Source of the DNA: Bacteroidales bacterium UBA1064
GTDB lineage: Bacteria; Bacteroidota; Bacteroidia; Bacteroidales; Tenuifilaceae
Assembly (NCBI GenBank): GCA_002316235.1
Contig: DCDD01000139.1
Location: 1-9,683, forward strand
Direction: 5' to 3'
Length of the DNA: 9,683 nt
This document shows, piece by piece, positions 7,499-9,683 of this stretch; positions within the stretch are counted from its first letter, which is position 1, and the number at the start of each line of letters is the position of its first letter. A program made the position numbers and the translations under genes. The notes below the pieces were generated by a model. That model had not been told where the DNA came from. It saw only the letters and a program-made list of their open reading frames with translations, and made no database searches.

Positions 7499-8047
7499 TT
7501 ACTCTTTTTCAACTTGCATAAAACTTAACTCCAGCGGAGTTTTTCGGCCGAAGATTTTCACCATAACCTTCAGCTTCTTCTTTTCGTCATTTACCTCCTC
7601 GATTACTCCGGAAAACGAGTTAAACGGACCGTCTATCACCTTCACCGTTTCACCAACAAAGAATGGAACATTCAGCTCCTCCTCGCTATCAACCAGCTCG
7701 TCAACCTTTCCAAGAATACGGTTTACCTCTGAAGTTCTAAGGGGTATAGGATCGCCCGATTTGGGGTCGCCTAAAAATCCCAACACGTTGGGGGCATTCC
7801 TCAAAATGTGAGGGACCTCACCCACCAGCGCAGCTTCAACAAGAACATAACCAGGGTAAAAAATTCTCTCCTTACTGATTTTCTTACCGTTATGAATCTG
7901 GTAAACCTTTTCGGTAGGGATAAGAACTTGAGAGATGAAGTCCTGTAATTTCAAACGGGTAATCTCATTCTCCAGGTACTCCTTAACTTTCTTCTCCTTA
8001 CCGGAAATTGCCCGAAGAACATACCATTTTTTTACATTTTCTTCCAT
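7499..8047 (-). CDS. nusG: Transcription termination/antitermination factor NusG
   Basis: NusG binds the beta' clamp of elongating RNA polymerase, affects pausing, and can bridge polymerase to the ribosome (through uS10) or to Rho. The 182 residues are the usual two-domain size. The NGN domain spans about residues 6-112, with WYVLRAISGKEKKV (8-21) and the conserved FYPGYVLVE (63-71). A short acidic linker (about 114-125) precedes the KOW domain at about 130-182, with VIDGPFNSFSGVIEEV (137-152) and the IFGRKTPLEL strand (165-174). The start is ATG 8047, 23 bp after secE, giving the near-universal secE-nusG pair. This is ordinary NusG by operon position and length, not a specialised paralogue of the UpxY type found in Bacteroides capsule operons. 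Confidence 0.98.
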   Translation of the reverse strand: MEENVKKWYVLRAISGKEKKVKEYLENEITRLKLQDFISQVLIPTEKVYQIHNGKKISKERIFYPGYVLVEAALVGEVPHILRNAPNVLGFLGDPKSGDPIPLRTSEVNRILGKVDELVDSEEELNVPFFVGETVKVIDGPFNSFSGVIEEVNDEKKKLKVMVKIFGRKTPLELSFMQVEKE

Positions 8048-8070
8048 TCCTTTCCCAAGTTGGGCGCTGG

Positions 8071-8262
8071 TTAGTTAAGCATACGGTAGATAACCTTCAT
8101 CAGGTTCTCAAAGCTGATGTCCATGACGAAAACCACCAGCGCAATTAAAAGGGAAGCAACAATGACAATTAATGCGCTGGATTGAAGTTCTTTCATAGTA
8201 GGCCACGAAACCTTATGCACCATTTCGGTGTAAACTTCGTGAAAGTACTTTGTAATCTTCAT
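8071..8262 (-). CDS. secE: Preprotein translocase subunit SecE (short form)
   Basis: SecE is an essential inner-membrane subunit of the SecYEG protein-conducting channel and clamps the two halves of SecY. This is the short form of 63 residues with a single membrane helix, as in most bacteria outside the enterics (E. coli SecE has three). An amphipathic N-terminal segment leads into the signature KVSWPTMKEL (17-26), which is followed by a hydrophobic span at about 28-47 (SSALIVIVASLLIALVVFVM) and a short C-terminal tail. The start is ATG 8262, only 16 bp after the tRNA-Trp 3' end, so processing of the tRNA would leave a very short leader. No Shine-Dalgarno sequence is visible. Confidence 0.96.
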   Translation of the reverse strand: MKITKYFHEVYTEMVHKVSWPTMKELQSSALIVIVASLLIALVVFVMDISFENLMKVIYRMLN

Positions 8263-8278
8263 ATCTTCAGATATTTAG

Positions 8279-8351
8279 CACGGGTGGAGAGACTCGAACT
8301 CCCAACCAATGGTTTTGGAGACCACTACTCTACCAATTGAGCTACACCCGT
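8279..8351 (-). tRNA. tRNA-Trp (anticodon CCA)
   Basis: A complete 73-nt cloverleaf can be folded by eye. The acceptor stem pairs ACGGGTG with CACCCGT and the discriminator is G, as expected for tryptophan. The D-arm is GCTC-AATTGGTA-GAGT, with G10-U25 as a wobble. The anticodon stem GTGGT/ACCAT (G27-U43 wobble) encloses loop CTCCAAA, giving anticodon CCA. The variable loop is TGGTT, and the T-arm is GGGAG-TTCGAGT-CTCTC. The 3' CCA is not encoded (the next bases are CTA), so it must be added after transcription. The tRNA lies between tuf and secE in the same orientation, and is probably cut from the shared transcript. Confidence 0.97.
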
Positions 8352-8356
8352 GTAGG

Positions 8357-8387
8357 CTGGCTCAAGGCAGGTAATGCCTTTTGCCAG
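8357..8387 (-). other. Two-part hairpin in the tuf to tRNA-Trp gap
   Basis: On the transcribed strand an outer 5-bp stem CUGGC/GCCAG (8387-8383 with 8361-8357) and an inner 6-bp stem AAGGCA/UGCCUU (8380-8375 with 8369-8364) are joined by a 2x2 internal loop (AA opposite GA). The apical loop is UUACC. The fold occupies most of the 46-bp gap, from 10 nt after the tuf stop to 5 nt before tRNA-Trp. It has no U-run, so it is not a standard intrinsic terminator. It might act as a processing or mRNA 3'-end stabilising structure; that is inference. Confidence 0.6.
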
Positions 8388-8397
8388 AATAGCAGTA

Positions 8398-9585
8398 TTA
8401 TTCGATTATATCAATTACCTGACCAGCACCAACTGTTCTGCCACCTTCACGAATTGCGAAACGAAGGTTTTTATTAATAGCAACAGGATAAATAAGCTCA
8501 ACGGTAATGGTTACGTTGTCGCCCGGCATTACCATTTCCACACCTTCGGGTAGAACTATTTCACCGGTAACGTCAAGAGTTCTAAGATAGAACTGGGGAC
8601 GGTAGTGGTTGTGGAACGGGGTATGACGGCCACCCTCCTCTTTCTTCAAAACATATATTTCAGCCTTGAACTTGGTGTGAGGTGTGATGGACCCAGGTTT
8701 GGCAACCACCATTCCGCGCTTAATTTCCTTTTTGTCTATACCGCGAAGGAGCAAACCAACGTTATCACCGGCTTCACCCTGGTCAAGAATTTTGCGGAAC
8801 ATTTCCACGCCGGTAACAACCGATTTCATCTTTTCATGGCTAAGACCGATAATTTCAACTTCATCGCTGGTGTGGATAACACCGGTTTCGATACGTCCGG
8901 TAGCAACAGTTCCACGGCCTGTAATTGAGAAGACGTCTTCAACAGGCATCAGGAAGGGTTTTTCGTTTTCACGGGGAGGAATGGGGATATACTCGTCAAC
9001 CGCAGCCATCAGCTCCATTACCTTTTCCACCCACTTGGGTTCGCCATTCAGCGCACCAAGTGCAGAACCCCTGATAACAGGTGTATTTTCTCCGTCAAAC
9101 TGGTAGAATGTGAGCAGCTCGCGAACTTCCATTTCAACAAGGTCGAGCATTTCGGGATCGTCAACGGCATCGCACTTGTTAAGGAAAACCACGATTCTGG
9201 GCACGTTTACCTGGCGGGCAAGTAGGATATGCTCACGGGTTTGGGGCATGGGGCCATCAGTAGCGGCAACTACAAGAATAGCGCCATCCATCTGGGCAGC
9301 ACCAGTTACCATGTTCTTAACATAGTCGGCGTGGCCAGGGCAGTCAACGTGAGCGTAGTGACGTTTCTCGGTTTGGTACTCAACGTGAGCGGTATTAATG
9401 GTGATACCCCTCTCCTCTTCCTCGGGAGCGTTGTCAATAGAGTCAAACGAACGGTACTCCGAAAGTCCTTTTTCTGCCAATATCTTGGTAATTGCGGCAG
9501 TCAGAGTTGTTTTGCCGTGGTCAACGTGGCCAATGGTTCCAACATTTACGTGCGGTTTCGACCTATCAAATTTTTCTTTAGCCAT
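8398..9585 (-). CDS. tuf: Elongation factor Tu
   Basis: EF-Tu is the cytoplasmic GTPase that delivers aminoacyl-tRNA to the ribosomal A site. The 395 residues match the family. The G domain (about 1-205) has all its motifs: the P-loop GHVDHGKT (19-26), switch I ending in RGITINT (59-65) with Thr62, DCPGH (81-85) with catalytic His85, NKCD (136-139) and SAL (174-176). Domains 2 and 3 follow and are complete, including GRGTVATGRIETGVI and the tRNA-contact region GGRHTPFHNHYRPQFYLRT. The protein ends in TVGAGQVIDIIE before TAA. The start is ATG 9585, 61 bp after the tRNA-Thr 3' end. The order tRNA-Thr, tuf, secE, nusG resembles the thrT-tufB-secE-nusG region of E. coli (known), here with tRNA-Trp inserted. 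Whether a second tuf copy exists cannot be seen from this window. Confidence 0.98.
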   Translation of the reverse strand: MAKEKFDRSKPHVNVGTIGHVDHGKTTLTAAITKILAEKGLSEYRSFDSIDNAPEEEERGITINTAHVEYQTEKRHYAHVDCPGHADYVKNMVTGAAQMDGAILVVAATDGPMPQTREHILLARQVNVPRIVVFLNKCDAVDDPEMLDLVEMEVRELLTFYQFDGENTPVIRGSALGALNGEPKWVEKVMELMAAVDEYIPIPPRENEKPFLMPVEDVFSITGRGTVATGRIETGVIHTSDEVEIIGLSHEKMKSVVTGVEMFRKILDQGEAGDNVGLLLRGIDKKEIKRGMVVAKPGSITPHTKFKAEIYVLKKEEGGRHTPFHNHYRPQFYLRTLDVTGEIVLPEGVEMVMPGDNVTITVELIYPVAINKNLRFAIREGGRTVGAGQVIDIIE

Positions 9586-9646
9586 AACTTCAGGTATTAA
9601 TTAAATTAGTATTTAAAAACTTGAATTTCAAATGTTTAAAAAATCG
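9586..9646 (-). other. AT-rich leader between tRNA-Thr and tuf
   Basis: This 61-bp gap is strongly AT-rich on the transcribed strand and includes a TTAATTAA palindrome near the tuf start. A TAAACATTTG sequence resembles the Bacteroidetes -7 element TAnnTTTG but has two extra bases between its halves, so I do not call a promoter. No stable hairpin or Shine-Dalgarno sequence is visible. tuf may be transcribed together with the upstream tRNA genes. Confidence 0.4.
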
Positions 9647-9683
9647 AGCCGATGATGAGAATTGAACTCATGACCCCTTCCTT
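9647..9683 (-). tRNA. tRNA-Thr, 3' part (cut by window edge)
   Basis: The transcribed strand shows the 3' part of a tRNA: the end of the anticodon loop (AA), the anticodon-stem 3' strand GGAAG, variable loop GGGTC, T-arm ATGAG-TTCAATT-CTCAT, acceptor 3' strand CATCGGC and discriminator T. CCA is not encoded (CGA follows). The anticodon is outside the window. The threonine assignment, probably anticodon GGT, rests on resemblance of this 3' part to bacterial tRNA-Thr and on the conserved position just upstream of tuf, so it is less certain than the fact that this is a tRNA. Confidence 0.8.

Noticed and set aside
9625..9646. TAAACATTTG before tuf as a promoter -7 box
   Set aside because: The spacing between TA and TTTG is four bases rather than two, and no matching -33 element is evident.
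1..9683. An undescribed system, mobile element, CRISPR array or phage remnant
   Set aside because: Every stretch is covered by conserved housekeeping genes, two tRNA genes or gaps under 100 bp. I saw no inverted-repeat ends, direct-repeat arrays, integrase or transposase fragments, or compositional break.

Overview
This window is a chromosomal stretch of a member of the Bacteroidota, probably class Bacteroidia. It carries the conserved translation/transcription cluster read entirely on the minus strand. In transcription order (right to left) it holds the 3' part of tRNA-Thr, tuf, tRNA-Trp(CCA), secE, nusG, rplK, rplA, rplJ, rplL, rpoB and the 5' third of rpoC. The assignment rests on recalled lineage-typical sequence in RpoB (N-terminus and rifampicin region), RpoC (alanine in the VDYSARSVI block) and EF-Tu, and on the absence of Shine-Dalgarno sequences before every gene. 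No alignment or database search was run, and nothing here fixes genus or species.

Layout: at the right edge is the 3' part of a tRNA-Thr (9647-9683), then a 61-bp AT-rich gap and tuf (8398-9585). A 46-bp gap with a two-part hairpin separates tuf from tRNA-Trp (8279-8351), and secE follows after only 16 bp. secE, nusG, rplK, rplA, rplJ and rplL are packed with gaps of 21-34 bp and no recognisable promoter between them. A 94-bp gap after rplL contains a 16-bp-stem hairpin followed by a U-run, placed like a partial terminator (attenuator), and then rpoB begins. rpoC follows rpoB after 73 bp and runs off the left edge just before its catalytic NADFDGD loop. Apart from the edges there is no gene-free stretch over 100 bp.

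The genes work together as follows. EF-Tu delivers aminoacyl-tRNA, and the two tRNAs are embedded beside it. SecE is a core subunit of the SecYEG translocon. NusG binds RNA polymerase and couples it to the ribosome. uL11, uL1, uL10 and bL12 build the L1 stalk and the factor-binding L7/L12 stalk. RpoB and RpoC form the catalytic core of RNA polymerase.

I found no new system, mobile element, CRISPR array or foreign gene. The points most worth a second look are regulatory: the rplL-rpoB hairpin, the lack of room for the enterobacterial L1 and L10 autoregulatory leaders, and the hairpin between tuf and tRNA-Trp.
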